DNA of 64,000 nucleotides, taken from the NCBI GenBank assembly GCA_964019655.1, contig CAXHTR010000008.1, positions 1,116,001 to 1,180,000 of the forward strand, read 5' to 3'. Both the position numbers and the translations under genes were made by a program. How positions within the stretch are numbered: position 1 is the stretch's first letter; each line of letters begins with the position of its first letter. The notes under the pieces were generated by a model, which was not told where the DNA came from, ran no database searches, and worked only from the letters and a program-made list of their open reading frames with translations. The stretch comes from Perkinsela sp. pyNocScin1 (taxonomy: Eukaryota > Euglenozoa > Kinetoplastea > Prokinetoplastida > Perkinselidae). This document shows, in pieces, positions 1 through 10,292 of this stretch.

Positions 1-773
1 ATCATCTGCTGCGTGCTCATGGCAGGGCGGGCTGCGTCAGCATACTGTTGGGCACTCACAGTAGGGCGGGCGACGTCAGCGTACGGCTGGGCGTGGCTCG
101 CGCCACTGTGATGGTTTTGCTGCGCCATCGCGGGCTTCATCTGCTGCGGATGCGCGAAGGTCGGCGACATGGCCGGCATGGGCGGGATCGGCTGGCCGTT
201 GAAGTGTGTGTTCGCCCGGGAGGCACTCGAGTACTCCGAAAACGTGTGCGTCGCCGCTGGGCGCTGCTGATTGTACTGTGTGCCCATGTAGGACATTGGC
301 TGCGCGCTCGGCTGGCCCTGCGGCCTTTGGGCGGAGGCGCCGATGTTCTGGACGATGTTGAGCATTGAGGTGTCCTGGTCCGTGAAGGTGCGCGATTTCT
401 TTTCAGAGACGGCGTTGGGCTCCTGGAAGTACTTGAAGAGGTGGTCGGCCGAGCTCGCGGCGTGCGCGGGCTTCTGCTCCTCGCGGAAGCTGTTCGAGAA
501 CTTTTGGAAGTTCGCCTGGGCGTCGTTGCGCGGCTCGTCGATGATGAGGTCCTCGCTCTGCATCATGTCTTTTACGAGAAAGTCGTAGATGGACGATGGG
601 TTGCTCGAGGGCGTCGAGCGCGGTGCGCTCTCTGCGGTGCGCGGGGACGGCTGTGGCGCTGGTGGCTTCACCTCTTCCTTGGGAAGCTCCGGCGATGGGA
701 CGGTGTCGTCGCTCTCGCTGGAGAGTGGCACGGTGAATGAAATCGGCGAGTCCGGCTGTTTCTGCGGCTCCAT
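1..773 (-). CDS. Gln/Pro-rich low-complexity protein, 3' part outside the window
   Basis: The minus-strand frame opens at an ATG at 773-771 and stays open to the window edge, giving 257 residues of an unfinished protein. The N-terminal third is rich in Pro, Ser and Glu. A short less disordered stretch (about residues 63-110) contains IYDFLVKDMMQSEDLIIDEP. The rest is rich in Gln, Pro, Met and Ala. Near the window edge a short unit recurs: PYADVARPTVSAQQ followed at once by YADAARPAMSTQQ. A similar SYAQIARS occurs in the large protein at 23828-25657. I recognise no domain. The composition suits a disordered RNA-binding or mRNP scaffold protein, but that is inference. It is the last gene seen in the leftmost minus-strand run. 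Confidence 0.7.
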   Translation of the reverse strand, partial: MEPQKQPDSPISFTVPLSSESDDTVPSPELPKEEVKPPAPQPSPRTAESAPRSTPSSNPSSIYDFLVKDMMQSEDLIIDEPRNDAQANFQKFSNSFREEQKPAHAASSADHLFKYFQEPNAVSEKKSRTFTDQDTSMLNIVQNIGASAQRPQGQPSAQPMSYMGTQYNQQRPAATHTFSEYSSASRANTHFNGQPIPPMPAMSPTFAHPQQMKPAMAQQNHHSGASHAQPYADVARPTVSAQQYADAARPAMSTQQM

Positions 774-1457
774 GAGTGTAGTAGCAATGAAAGATTCAGA
801 GAGGAGGTAAGTATGATGGATGTGATAGTGTTTGATAGTAAGAAGAAGGAGCACTATGTTCTCAGGTTTTCTGAGATGAGTCAAGTTAATCTAAACGCTG
901 TTGTACGAATTAACTACAGATATTGGTAAAGTAGGCATATCATGAGATGTTCTTGCTGAATTTTTTATCCCTAGAGCAGGGATGCGCATTCAGTGATCGA
1001 ATCCATCGATCAGCCGTGGTGGATAGAAAAGTTACTCTGAAAATTCTCTTAATTAGTAAACTGACTGAATATGAAAGTGTCCCATCTCAAAGTCTTTTTC
1101 GGGAAAAAGTCCCCATAGGCTCGATCGGGCGCTCAGGATACATTTTCACAGATTGTGGTTAAATTGCAAATTTGCTTGAGGTACGCGGTCTTCCATCAGC
1201 CTCAAAATTTTTGTCATGAAATCACTCTTCTCTGCTATACAATCCTGCCTGTGAGATAAAAGCATATGTACCTCCGCACCATGCATCGCGCTTTCACCCA
1301 TTTGTACTAACCACTCAATGGCATTCTAATTTAGACAAAAACCCTTATATAGTAAAACAAAGCTTGAATACACCACTCAAGCTCTTCAAAATCATCTCCC
1401 ATTGCACTCGGAGTATATTCAATATTCATTATATAAGCAGAACACCCGCGCGTACGT
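774..1457. other. Intergenic, no gene seen
   Basis: This 684-base spacer lies between the 3' end of the Ran gene and the start of the Gln/Pro-rich gene, both on the minus strand. It should hold the Ran 3' UTR and the 5' UTR of the next gene. It is more AT-rich than the coding flanks. Only short open frames without convincing composition are present. Confidence 0.6.
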
Positions 1458-2123
1458 CTACTCATCGTCATCCGGGATCGGGAGGTTGGCAGCCATGGCA
1501 AGCTCGTCCTCCATGCCGCGGATCTGCTGCTGGTCGATCGTGAGCATCGGTGGCTTGACGGCGACCGCCTCGACGAACATGAGGTTGGGGTCGTTCGCAA
1601 GCTTCTTCGCGAGCCAGAGGAATGGCTTCTCGTAGTTGTAGTTGGACTTGGCGCTGACGTCGTAGTACTGGATGTTCTTCTTGCGGTGGAACGTGATCTG
1701 CTTCGCCTTCACCTGGCGGTCGATGGAGTCGACCTTGTTGCCGAGGAGGACCATCGGGATGTTGTCGCAGACGCGGACGATGTCGCGGTGCCAGTTGGCG
1801 ACGTTCTTGTACGTCGTGCGCGAGGTGACGTCGAACATGATGATGGCGCAGTCCGCGCCGATGTAGTAGCCGTCGCGGAGGCCGCCGAACTTCTCCTGGC
1901 CGGCGGTGTCCCAGACGTTGAAGCAGATCTGCCCGCGGTTCGTGTGAAACGTGAGTGGGTGGACGTCGACGCCGATGGTCGCGATGTAGCGCTTCTCGTA
2001 CTCGCCCGTCTTGTGGCGCTTGACGAAGGTGGTCTTTCCGGTTGAGCCGTCGCCGCAGAGAACGACCTTGAAGCTGGCGACAATCTCTGGGTTGTGCGGG
2101 TTAAGGATCTGGGTGTTGGACAT
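1458..2123 (-). CDS. RAN: GTP-binding nuclear protein Ran
   Basis: This is the small GTPase that drives nuclear import and export and spindle assembly. The 221-residue protein has the full Ran signature. The P-loop is GDGSTGKT (residues 24-31), the switch region reads [20 protein letters not shown]3 is [19 protein letters not shown]4 is NKVD and G5 is SAKSNYN. The tail ends PIPDDDE, a short form of the acidic Ran C-terminus. There is no C-terminal cysteine for prenylation, as expected for Ran rather than Rab. The second variable P-loop residue is Ser where most Rans have Gly. The start was taken at the first Met, about 22 residues before the P-loop. It lies head-to-tail downstream of SDHA on the same strand. 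Confidence 0.97.
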   Translation of the reverse strand: MSNTQILNPHNPEIVASFKVVLCGDGSTGKTTFVKRHKTGEYEKRYIATIGVDVHPLTFHTNRGQICFNVWDTAGQEKFGGLRDGYYIGADCAIIMFDVTSRTTYKNVANWHRDIVRVCDNIPMVLLGNKVDSIDRQVKAKQITFHRKKNIQYYDVSAKSNYNYEKPFLWLAKKLANDPNLMFVEAVAVKPPMLTIDQQQIRGMEDELAMAANLPIPDDDE

Positions 2124-2219
2124 CTGAGCTCAAGAAAAGTGACAAAAAATTGGATACTCATCCTCTCAGAAGATCAATCTCAGCTGAATTACACTATTTC
2201 GACTGACTAAGACGCAATT

Positions 2220-4157
2220 TTAGTAAACGCGCTTCATTGGTGGAACACTGTCGACCTCGTTGCTCAAGGTCTCTTGATGGACCCGTCGGTAGTCAATGGC
2301 CACATCATCGTTCGCAGGGGTCAGGTAGCTCAGGGTGTGCTTCATCCAGTTCGTGTCGTCGCGCTCAGTAAAATCGTCGCGCGCGTGGGCGCCGCGGCTC
2401 TCCTTCCGGGTGACAGCGCTCTTGATCGTCAGCAGGGCGTTCGCGATAAGGTTGCGGAGCTCGAGCGTCTCTATGAGATTGGAGTTCCACACCGGGGACT
2501 TGTCGTGGCAGTACACGTGGTTGAAGTCTCTGGCGCACTCCTGGATGATTTTGAGACCCTTGCGCATCGTCTCCTCCGTGCGGAACACAGCGGCGTACAT
2601 CGACATGGCAGTCTTGAGGCGCTCGCGCAGGCGGGCGGTCGGGATGTCGCCCTTATTGTGCAAAATGCTGTCGAGATCGTTGATTGACTGCTCGCCGGCG
2701 TTTTCAGACAATATGGCCTGCTTGCGGCCCTCTTTCGCGAGGTTGAAGATGACAGTGTTCGCGCAGCTCTTGCCGAAGACGAGAATATCCAGAAGACTGT
2801 TGGCCCCGAGGCGGTTCGCGCCGTGGACGCTCGCGCACGCGGCCTCGCCAGCGCTCAGGAGGCCCGGCACGATCGTGTCATCGTCCTGAAACTTTTTGCC
2901 AGAATCACCTGCCGCGGTGTATCGGCTCGGGTTGACGACCTCGCCCGTCCAGAGCGTCGGGATGCCGCCCATCGTGTAGTGCACTGTGGGGACGACGGGG
3001 ATGGGGTCAACGCTGACATCGACGCCCGAGAACGTTTTAGCGGTCTCGGTGATGCCCGGGAGGCGCTCGTTCAGGATGGCCTTGTCGAGGTGCGACAGCT
3101 GGAGGTAGACGTGGTCCTTCTTCGGGCCGCATCCCCTGCCCGCGAGGATTTCCATTGTCATCGCGCGAGAGACGACGTCGCGGCTGGCGAGGTCCTGGGC
3201 CTTTGGGGCGTATCGTGTCATAAAGCGCTCGCCCTCGCCATTAACCAGGTAGCCACCTTCGCCGCGGCAGCCTTCGGTGATGAGAACACCTGGCCCGTAG
3301 ACGCCGGTGGGGTGGAACTGGACAAATTCCATGTCTTGATTCGGTAAACCAGCGCGGGCGACCATCGCGTTGCCGTCCCCGGTGCAGCTCTTGGCCGATG
3401 TGCACGTGAAGTAGGCGCGGCCGTAGCCACCGGTCGCGAGAATGGTGTACTTGCTGCGGAACCGGTGGATTGTGCCGTCGTCGATGCAGTACGCCATCAC
3501 ACCACGGCACACGAGGCCGTTGCTCGAGGAAGAAATCATTGACTGATCGCTCGTAGCGCCAGAGGCGTCGCGGTCCATGAGAAGATCAAGCGCGAAGTAC
3601 TCGTTGAAGAAGCTGACGCCGTGCTGGTGCGACTGGCCGTACAGCGTGTGCAACATGGCATGCCCTGTTCGGTCAGAGGCCGCGCACGTGCGCCTCGCCT
3701 GTTTGCCCATGCCGAAGTGCGTCGACTGGCCACCGAAGGGCCTCTGGTAGACGTACCCATCCTTCGTTCGGAGGAAGGGAAGTCCCATCGACTCGAGCTC
3801 AGAGATCATGGTCGGGGCCTCTTGGCACATGTACTGAATGGCGTCTTGGTCTCCGAGCCAGTCGCTTCCCTTAATCGTATCAAACATGTGCCATCTCCAG
3901 TCGTCCTCTTCCATGTTTCCGAGCGCGGCATTGAAGCCACCCTGCGCAGCGATTGTGTGCGAGCGGGTCGGGAAGAGCTTAGAAATCACACCAACGTCAT
4001 ACCCGGCGGCAGCGATGCCCATGGCGGCGCGAAGTCCAGCACCGCCAGCACCGACGACGACGGCGTCGAAGGTGTGGTCGATGACGGGATAGCTCTGTCT
4101 TCCTGTAATGCCACCAGTGAGCTTTTGCGATGCAAAGACCAGATTTCTGCGTAGCAT
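2220..4157 (-). CDS. SDHA: Succinate dehydrogenase flavoprotein subunit, mitochondrial
   Basis: This is the catalytic subunit of complex II, which oxidises succinate to fumarate in the mitochondrial inner membrane. The 645 residues are of normal SDHA length. The basic, hydroxylated N-terminus ([20 protein letters not shown]) looks like a mitochondrial presequence. The Rossmann FAD loop [13 protein letters not shown] follows. The covalent-flavin region is [47 protein letters not shown] and RLGANSLLD supply substrate and FAD contacts. The C-terminal helical domain ends in KRVY. All expected motifs are present, so the enzyme should be active. This indicates a mitochondrion that retains respiratory complex II. 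It sits between Ran and a secreted-type unknown on the same strand. Confidence 0.97.
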   Translation of the reverse strand: MLRRNLVFASQKLTGGITGRQSYPVIDHTFDAVVVGAGGAGLRAAMGIAAAGYDVGVISKLFPTRSHTIAAQGGFNAALGNMEEDDWRWHMFDTIKGSDWLGDQDAIQYMCQEAPTMISELESMGLPFLRTKDGYVYQRPFGGQSTHFGMGKQARRTCAASDRTGHAMLHTLYGQSHQHGVSFFNEYFALDLLMDRDASGATSDQSMISSSSNGLVCRGVMAYCIDDGTIHRFRSKYTILATGGYGRAYFTCTSAKSCTGDGNAMVARAGLPNQDMEFVQFHPTGVYGPGVLITEGCRGEGGYLVNGEGERFMTRYAPKAQDLASRDVVSRAMTMEILAGRGCGPKKDHVYLQLSHLDKAILNERLPGITETAKTFSGVDVSVDPIPVVPTVHYTMGGIPTLWTGEVVNPSRYTAAGDSGKKFQDDDTIVPGLLSAGEAACASVHGANRLGANSLLDILVFGKSCANTVIFNLAKEGRKQAILSENAGEQSINDLDSILHNKGDIPTARLRERLKTAMSMYAAVFRTEETMRKGLKIIQECARDFNHVYCHDKSPVWNSNLIETLELRNLIANALLTIKSAVTRKESRGAHARDDFTERDDTNWMKHTLSYLTPANDDVAIDYRRVHQETLSNEVDSVPPMKRVY

Positions 4158-4281
4158 TCGTAACTCGTAAATTTATTTGACTATTACTAAATTATAGAGT
4201 GTGACAGCAGCTGTCAATCAATCTTACAGTGGGATCTATTCTGCATCCGTGAACTGCTAGACCTTGATTCGTTGGAGGGTC

Positions 4282-5358
4282 TCAGTGGCTCAGCTCTTTC
4301 ACGTATTTTGATCGCTCAGCTTGCTTTTTCTCGAGTGCTTTGTGAACATGGCTCTTGTATCGACGATTCTTGGCTTCTGAGCTACGCGGCTCCTCGGGGT
4401 TCATTTTTTTCTTTGGAAGCTGTGGTGTGCGTCGACTTTGCGAAACGTGAAGATTCTCGGGCGTTCTGCGAGGAATTTCCGGTGTGCGATGCTTAGCTCG
4501 GGGGCTGCGAGCGTTGAGCGAAGCTATCGTAGGCTCAGCGTAGTGGGGAATTGATGCCTTTGCATCCGATTTTCGGTCACGCGACTGCCCATTCTTTCCA
4601 GTACGAGAATGTTGAGCTCCAAGTCCGTCGTATTTTCTTCGTGGACTGGCCTTCGGGGATGAAGTAGAGCCTCCCAAGCACGTCGCTGATTTCCGCCGCT
4701 TTCTCCTCATTAAATTTCCACTCGCTTTGCCTTCTTCAAAGCCGAGTAGGTCAGAAGATCCCAGCATACTAGAATTTCCGGAGTTATTGTGGATTTCGGA
4801 GTCGGACATATATTGATGCTCTTCTGCACCTTCTTCGATAACATCGGTGTCTAGTTGGTCTTCATAAGAAGCATGAAACGAATCGAATGAGTCAACTTTG
4901 ATAGGAATGGTCTGGGCCTCTCGAGGTGAAGCTTCTTCGCTTGTAAAACTCAGACATTGGTTCGGTAGAAACGCAGATACATACTTTGGGCTCAATGAAT
5001 CAAAGCTTTTCTTAGATGATTCATTCATTTCTGAAGTTGGAGTGTCGATCAGCGATCTTGGCTCAAGTAAACCAAGAAGGAAGCGCAAAAATCTGATCAA
5101 GCTCTTTCTACCGAATTCAACGAAATTGGAAATGTATCGCCCAATGCAAGAAAATGTATTATCTGTTGATGGTTCTGTGTGAATAATTTGGTTTTCGCGT
5201 GGTTCACTGTTTTCGAGAGCCATTTCAGGTGAATTTCGAACTTCAACAGATGCTGCAGAGTAAAAGTCGTCTGATGAAGAATCACATGCCATTGTCTTTT
5301 TAGCTTCTGCGGCATTCATGAGGACGAGAAATACGCATGTCAGCATGCTTGCGCGCAT
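4282..5358 (-). CDS. Unknown protein with signal peptide and basic C-terminal half
   Basis: The 358-residue protein begins with a clear signal peptide (MRASMLTCVFLVLMNAAEA). A hydrophobic, basic amphipathic stretch lies near residues 70-95 (SNFVEFGRKSLIRFLRFLLG). A Ser- and acid-rich middle follows. From about residue 215 the chain is very basic, with RRKRRKS, SPRRKYD and many SPR/TPE/TPQ motifs, and it ends in a Lys/Arg-rich helix. I recognise no family. It is the first gene of the leftmost minus-strand run, next to the divergent strand switch. Base composition is closer to AT-rich than that of SDHA. Secreted or membrane-associated location is inferred from the N-terminus only. Confidence 0.7.
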   Translation of the reverse strand: MRASMLTCVFLVLMNAAEAKKTMACDSSSDDFYSAASVEVRNSPEMALENSEPRENQIIHTEPSTDNTFSCIGRYISNFVEFGRKSLIRFLRFLLGLLEPRSLIDTPTSEMNESSKKSFDSLSPKYVSAFLPNQCLSFTSEEASPREAQTIPIKVDSFDSFHASYEDQLDTDVIEEGAEEHQYMSDSEIHNNSGNSSMLGSSDLLGFEEGKASGNLMRRKRRKSATCLGGSTSSPKASPRRKYDGLGAQHSRTGKNGQSRDRKSDAKASIPHYAEPTIASLNARSPRAKHRTPEIPRRTPENLHVSQSRRTPQLPKKKMNPEEPRSSEAKNRRYKSHVHKALEKKQAERSKYVKELSH

Positions 5359-5712
5359 TCTTCGTGTAATAAAGAAAGCTAAATTACAGAAATTGCACGA
5401 AAAATACCAATACTAGAATATGGTGATTACTTTCTCGAAATAATCTAAGGGGCGTTTGTAAATCGATACAATTCAAAACCGAACTGGTGTGTTCTTTCAT
5501 AATAGTTCACTGGAGGTCTAGAAAATGAAAGAGGAGAGAAAATCTTTCGTTAAGTTACTACCTGGTTATTCGATCGAATTTAAAAGAAGACCATGCTGCG
5601 TGTTCTCGGATAAGAACCTTGTTAATTTCATAGAGTAGAATTTTTCGTTCATCGACAACCAACTTTTTCTGCATTAGGTGTGTATGTCTCACGAATTCAT
5701 TAATTAAGCGAA
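5359..5712. other. Divergent strand-switch region, likely Pol II initiation zone
   Basis: Genes to the left read leftward and genes to the right read rightward. In kinetoplastids such divergent gaps are where polycistronic transcription starts on both strands, usually without a TATA-type promoter. The 354 bases are AT-rich, with runs such as TAATTAAT close to the plus-strand start. I see no tRNA gene and no convincing open frame. Initiator activity is inferred from layout. Confidence 0.65.
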
Positions 5713-7104
5713 ATGAGATCTCAAACTATTACTTCCCTCCACTTGCAAGAGAATCATTTGACATGTCTCGATTTAATCTATGCGAAAGAATTCGAGAGTG
5801 CGAAGAAGGAAGTTTTCATGCTCTCTGGATCACAAAACGGTAAAATACGAGTCGGAAATGCAATGTTTAATGAAACCCTTATGTTGATAGAAAAAAACAG
5901 CCCGATATTGCAAGTATATTGGATTGCACCATTATCTTATACACAACAAGACTGTGCAAAGCTTACTGATTTCATTCTCGAAGATTATAAAATAGCTTCA
6001 CACACGAAAGATGGAACACTTACCATATATTCACTGTCCAGCGAGGATGACGGAACTTATGTATTTGCTGAAGACGAGATACTGGAAACCGAGTTTTATG
6101 GATTCTGTCAGATGAAAAGGTTAGCCTGTATGGAATCAGTGTTTGAAATTAGAGGTGTAGGATTGCGAGACACAATGATAGCTCCTTTCCGACAATTTGC
6201 AGTGCAATGGCTATTCTATGATTACTTGGAAAGTGGAAATGACCAAGCCAAAAAGAGCTTATCGAATATAAAAATACAATTCGATGAAAGCATTGCAAAA
6301 GAATATGGATCGATAATGACTTTCATACCTTTTCTAACTTGCGATCCAGTTAGAGCCGAAAAATATACGCTGTGTCTTATGTGTGGCTATGAAGGAGGAC
6401 AGATCGCACTGTGGGGATTCAATCTCGATGAGCTACCGCACGATCGTAAATCTAGAAGGAAAATATTAGAGCGTAAAGCATCAGTAGATAATTATTCATT
6501 TAAACTTCTGCACCTTCTCAGGATATCAGATCAGCCTATATCATGCATAGGGGTGAGCCATATGAGCGCTCCTATGCAGAATAAGGCTAAATTATTTGCG
6601 GTTTGCGCATTCGATGGTGTGATGAAATTACTGAGTCTGGAAGAAAGCCTGAGACTGAATGTCATGGCTAAGAAGAAGCTTTTTTCAGCCGCATCCTCCG
6701 ATCCACGATACAGAAGTGAAGTTTCAATCAACTCCGTTGCGTTTTCGCTCTCGAACAGCTTTCTCGTCGTATCATCAAGTGATGCATTTGTACGGCTCAT
6801 TGACATCGACAGTATGGCGGTTCTGCATACGGATGTTCTTCCACGATCCATCGGCATCGACTCTGGGTGCATGATAAAAGGTACGTCGAGCTTTATCCTT
6901 AATTTTCCATCATCTTCTCAAATACAAGAATCGGAAAATCCAAATTCAGCAGATTCAAAAGTTCTGATACGTTCGGGAAGCGAAGGTAACAGCCTTATCA
7001 CGACTTGTGATAGTATGAACCTTCTCGTCGAAGGAGACCAGTGGCGAGACGTATTCGTGGTCGATAGCTGCAATGGTGACATCAGTGTCATTGCTTTTTA
7101 CTAA
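5713..7104 (+). CDS. WD40-type beta-propeller protein
   Basis: The 463-residue protein has scattered WD40-like units. The clearest is near residues 335-370 (INSVAFSLSNSFLVVSSSDA followed by FVRLIDIDSMAVLHT), with another at CGYEGGQIALWGF and a weak one near the N-terminus at LSGSQNGKIRVGN. The spacing suggests a seven-bladed propeller with poorly conserved blades. Such proteins are scaffolds, and the target cannot be told from sequence. The GYEGGQIALW unit recalls the GNB1L/ASA1 type of WD40 protein, which is only a suggestion. No signal peptide is seen. It is the first gene of the plus-strand run that starts at the divergent switch. Codon use is AT-rich compared with DRG2. Confidence 0.72.
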   Translation: MRSQTITSLHLQENHLTCLDLIYAKEFESAKKEVFMLSGSQNGKIRVGNAMFNETLMLIEKNSPILQVYWIAPLSYTQQDCAKLTDFILEDYKIASHTKDGTLTIYSLSSEDDGTYVFAEDEILETEFYGFCQMKRLACMESVFEIRGVGLRDTMIAPFRQFAVQWLFYDYLESGNDQAKKSLSNIKIQFDESIAKEYGSIMTFIPFLTCDPVRAEKYTLCLMCGYEGGQIALWGFNLDELPHDRKSRRKILERKASVDNYSFKLLHLLRISDQPISCIGVSHMSAPMQNKAKLFAVCAFDGVMKLLSLEESLRLNVMAKKKLFSAASSDPRYRSEVSINSVAFSLSNSFLVVSSSDAFVRLIDIDSMAVLHTDVLPRSIGIDSGCMIKGTSSFILNFPSSSQIQESENPNSADSKVLIRSGSEGNSLITTCDSMNLLVEGDQWRDVFVVDSCNGDISVIAFY

Positions 7105-7234
7105 GAAGCATGGCTTTTGTTATTACGCATCCCCATATTTCACTAATAATTCAGCAGCATCATCATGATTCAAGTTATTCAATAGTCATTCAAAATGATG
7201 TGACATAATCAAATTAGAAAAGTGGAAGTTAAAA

Positions 7235-8518
7235 ATGGTGCCCATATTTATTTTAATGCTCGCAGAACCCCCTAAAAAAGGATGCATTCAGGAATATCCC
7301 ATCACATTCAATGCATCGCGATCTGCGCAGAGTCAAGAGCTTATGGAAGTCAAGCCATATCATGGCGAATATCGGCGGATAACGTGGCTGCAGTGGCTAT
7401 TTAGCTATGCGTGGGACTCCATTTTCCGTTCGAACTTTTGCATCAAGCTGATCTTACCCCGTATCGATGAAAATTCGCCATCAAAAGACACTGTTGAACA
7501 TTATCTTAGTCCAGCATCATATGACAGACACCTGCATCATGAGAGTATCCGGTTCTCAAAGCTCAGTTTCTGTAAAGTTAAAGATATTCGCAAAGGCCTG
7601 CACTACCACAACGCAACGCGGGGTATAATAGACATTCCCCACGAAGATGTGGAGGCGTACGTCCCATTTGAGACTCGAAAGTACGGCATGCGTGGCTATG
7701 CGCTAATGTATCGCATACATGACTCCGCGCCTCGATCAGCAATGAAGCGACGGCTTGTGATTGCTTTCCATGCGTCGCGGAATAAGCCATCAGCTCGTGC
7801 GACGTGCATGATAGGTGCACACGAATGGGAGTTTGTACGCGGGCACCATGACGTCAACCAGCCAAAAAGCTATGTCTATCTCGGCTGGTATGCGACTTTC
7901 GCAGCACTGCTACCAAACCTGCGTGATATTTTGACAGACATGGTCGACTCGGCGCGAGACCCGAGCTTCCTCGACTTTGATGAAGATTACAGTATACTTG
8001 AGAGCATCGACTCAATTCTCGTCACTGGGCCCTGTATGGGAGGCGCCATCGCCTCACTGACCTCGGCATATATCTATTACTGGCTGCACAACGACGCGCT
8101 CCGGCATGTCGAGACATTCGCGTACGACGCAGAAGACCTTCGCATGTACCAAAAGCAACTTGAACGCATCGCCAAGCGAATATTCACGTATACATTTGGC
8201 AGCCCACGCGTGGGTGACATGCGCTTCACTGCGTATTACAATGCGATCCTCGGCAACAACACGTACCGAATCGTGAACGAGGGTGACGGAAAGGTCAGAC
8301 TGCCTCCGCGGTCAATGGGTTTTACGCACTGTGGGCAAGAGGCCTTCATTCCGTGGCGACATGCCATCGATACGAACAACCCGACTTTCTCCAGTGTGAT
8401 GGAAGACCCAAGCTTTGGCGCTGCGGCATGGCTCTGGCGGGCGTTCATTCCCGTTCGACCGCATATTTACTTCTCGGATATGAACATTATGCGATGTGAT
8501 GCAGAAACTGCCGTCTAG
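7235..8518 (+). CDS. Class 3 lipase-like protein with Cys in place of the nucleophile Ser
   Basis: The fold is that of fungal-type class 3 lipases. The nucleophile elbow, normally GHSLGG, reads TGPCMGGAIASL, with Cys at residue 267 (codon TGT, 8033-8035). The downstream landmarks are normal: FTYTFGSPRVGDMRFTAYYN, then IVNEGDGKVRLPP with a candidate catalytic Asp, and PHIYF near the C-terminus with a candidate His. The first 14 residues (MVPIFILMLAEPPK) are hydrophobic and may be a short signal or anchor. The 427-residue length includes an N-terminal extension of about 150 residues without clear homology. It could be a thiol acyltransferase-like enzyme or an inactive lipase fold. The neighbours, a WD40 protein and DRG2, give no functional clue. 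Confidence 0.85.
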   Translation: MVPIFILMLAEPPKKGCIQEYPITFNASRSAQSQELMEVKPYHGEYRRITWLQWLFSYAWDSIFRSNFCIKLILPRIDENSPSKDTVEHYLSPASYDRHLHHESIRFSKLSFCKVKDIRKGLHYHNATRGIIDIPHEDVEAYVPFETRKYGMRGYALMYRIHDSAPRSAMKRRLVIAFHASRNKPSARATCMIGAHEWEFVRGHHDVNQPKSYVYLGWYATFAALLPNLRDILTDMVDSARDPSFLDFDEDYSILESIDSILVTGPCMGGAIASLTSAYIYYWLHNDALRHVETFAYDAEDLRMYQKQLERIAKRIFTYTFGSPRVGDMRFTAYYNAILGNNTYRIVNEGDGKVRLPPRSMGFTHCGQEAFIPWRHAIDTNNPTFSSVMEDPSFGAAAWLWRAFIPVRPHIYFSDMNIMRCDAETAV

Positions 8519-8605
8519 GCTAACCATAAAGTCTAAAAGCCTTTTCAGTATGTCTTTTTACGCCCATTTTATTCAAATATTCTGGTCATTTCTCGAAATA
8601 TTCCA

Positions 8606-9745
8606 ATGGGCCTTCTCGAACGAAAGAAAGCGATCGAAGACGAAATCGCACGGACCCAGAAGAACAAGAAAACCGAGTACCACCTCGGCAAGCTCAAGGG
8701 AAAGCTCGCCCAGATCAAGATGCAGATCCTCGACGCGTCTACAAACAAGGATAATTCCGCAAAAGGCCCCAGCTTTGAGGTCAAGAAGAAGGGCAACGTC
8801 CGCGTCGCGCTCGTCGGTCTCCCGTCCGTCGGCAAGAGCAGTTTTCTCAACAAAGTCACCGCGACACACAGCGAGGCCGCCAGCTACGACTTCACGACCC
8901 TCACGTGCATCCCCGGCATGTACCACCACAAGGGCACAGAAATACAAATTCTCGACCTTCCCGGTATTGTCGATGGCGCCGTCACCGAGGGCAAGGGCCG
9001 CGGCCGCCAGGTCGTCGCCACCGCCCGCACCGCCGACCTCATCCTGATGATGATCGATGCGACGCAGGCCGAGACGCAGCGCGCCGTCATCACCAAGGAG
9101 CTCTACGCGGTCGGCCTGCGCCTCAACCGCCCGCTGCCGCGCGTCTACTACCGAAAATTTCCCAACAAGGGGTCTCTTAACATCATTCGCTTCAGCTGCA
9201 CGTGCCCCACGCCGCTGCAGAACGGCCTGAGCGAGGAGCTCGTGAAAGAGCTCTTGAAGCAGATGGATGTTTACAACGCTGAGGTCATTCTCCACGAGGA
9301 CTGCACCGTCGACGACTTTTTGGATGTCATCGTCGGGACCGCGCGGGACATCCCGTGCATCTACGCCTACAACAAGATCGACTGCCTCATGATGGACGAG
9401 GTCGACCGCCTCGCGCGGCTCCCGTACAGCGTGGTGCTCTCACTGCAGCTCGACCTCAACATCGAGGCCGTGAAGGACGCCGTGTGGCGCCACATGAACA
9501 TCGTCCGCGTCTACGGCAAGCGCAAGAACGAGCGCCCCGAGTTCTCGCAGCCGCACATCCTGCGCCGCGGCAGGTGCTCCGTTGAGGACCTGTGCAACAG
9601 CATCCACAAGGACATGGTCAACAAGTTCCGGTACGCGCTCGTGTGGGGCCGGAGCGCGAAGCAGCAGCCCCAGCAGGTCGGGCTGCACCATTTCCTCGCT
9701 GACGAGGACGTCGCGCAGATATTTACGACGGGCATCTCTGCGTAG
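8606..9745 (+). CDS. DRG2: Developmentally regulated GTP-binding protein 2 (DRG2)
   Basis: This Obg-related GTPase of the translation machinery normally pairs with a DFRP partner and associates with ribosomes. The N-terminal helix-turn-helix part reads ARTQKNKKTEYHLGKLKGKL. G1 is GLPSVGKSS, G3 is LDLPGIVDGA followed by GKGRGRQV, and G4 is YNKID. The S5D2L insertion and the C-terminal TGS domain (HILRRGRCSVEDLCNSIHKD and FRYALVWG) are complete. The wording is closer to DRG2 than DRG1, for example SEAASYDFTTLTCIPG. The 379 residues are slightly longer than usual because of an insertion near residues 180-200. The gene is GC-rich compared with its left neighbours. Confidence 0.95.
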   Translation: MGLLERKKAIEDEIARTQKNKKTEYHLGKLKGKLAQIKMQILDASTNKDNSAKGPSFEVKKKGNVRVALVGLPSVGKSSFLNKVTATHSEAASYDFTTLTCIPGMYHHKGTEIQILDLPGIVDGAVTEGKGRGRQVVATARTADLILMMIDATQAETQRAVITKELYAVGLRLNRPLPRVYYRKFPNKGSLNIIRFSCTCPTPLQNGLSEELVKELLKQMDVYNAEVILHEDCTVDDFLDVIVGTARDIPCIYAYNKIDCLMMDEVDRLARLPYSVVLSLQLDLNIEAVKDAVWRHMNIVRVYGKRKNERPEFSQPHILRRGRCSVEDLCNSIHKDMVNKFRYALVWGRSAKQQPQQVGLHHFLADEDVAQIFTTGISA

Positions 9746-10292
9746 GGTGACAGAAGCGCTTTGGCGTAAGGCTCTTGACGTCAAGGCTGTGGGATTGAGT
9801 GCCTAGGGCAGAATGGCACAGAAAAGGAAATATTGGCAGGTCGAGTGAAATTCAAAAATCAGCGATCAACTCGAAAGTCTCTCTTCATGACAAGAGCCAC
9901 GGAGAGCCACTAGAGGCAATGTTTCACTAGTATTCATAAAAATGAATACGTGCAATCAAATATCTTGAAGTGGTCAGGATTTCATCACATCTCTGCTTAT
10001 TGCCCCCAAGCTACCACACTTCCTCGAATAGGTATTTAAAATAAGTACTTCTCAGAGCAACTGAGGCCCCCCAGGGAATCATGATCGACTTAGCTTAAAT
10101 TCGGTTGATGTGTAATTCAGACCTTCGGACAGGTCAAGTTTTCAGCCTTTCAGAGCGAATCCATGAAGATAACGGTCAATGGATCTAACTCGACTTTACA
10201 CACAATTTCACTAGGCAGGCAGTGCAATTTTCTTTTTTTTTTTCATTTTTATTCCAATGTTATCGTCAGCTCCAATCCGCTAGCCATTCATT
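9746..10292. other. Intergenic, no gene seen
   Basis: This 547-base spacer lies between two plus-strand genes. The right end carries a strong pyrimidine tract listed separately. No tRNA-like boxes and no open frame with protein-like composition were found. Confidence 0.6.
10228..10269 (+). promoter_or_regulatory. Pyrimidine tract and candidate trans-splice acceptor
   Basis: A nearly unbroken run of T and C (10228-10252) is followed by AG at 10268-10269, 23 bases before the ATG at 10293. This is the arrangement expected of a spliced-leader acceptor in a kinetoplastid. The assignment is inferred from sequence; transcript 5' ends would decide it. Confidence 0.5.

Noticed and set aside
8573-9295. 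240-residue minus-strand frame
   Set aside because: It is antisense to DRG2, which has full family motifs. GC-rich coding DNA produces long shadow frames.
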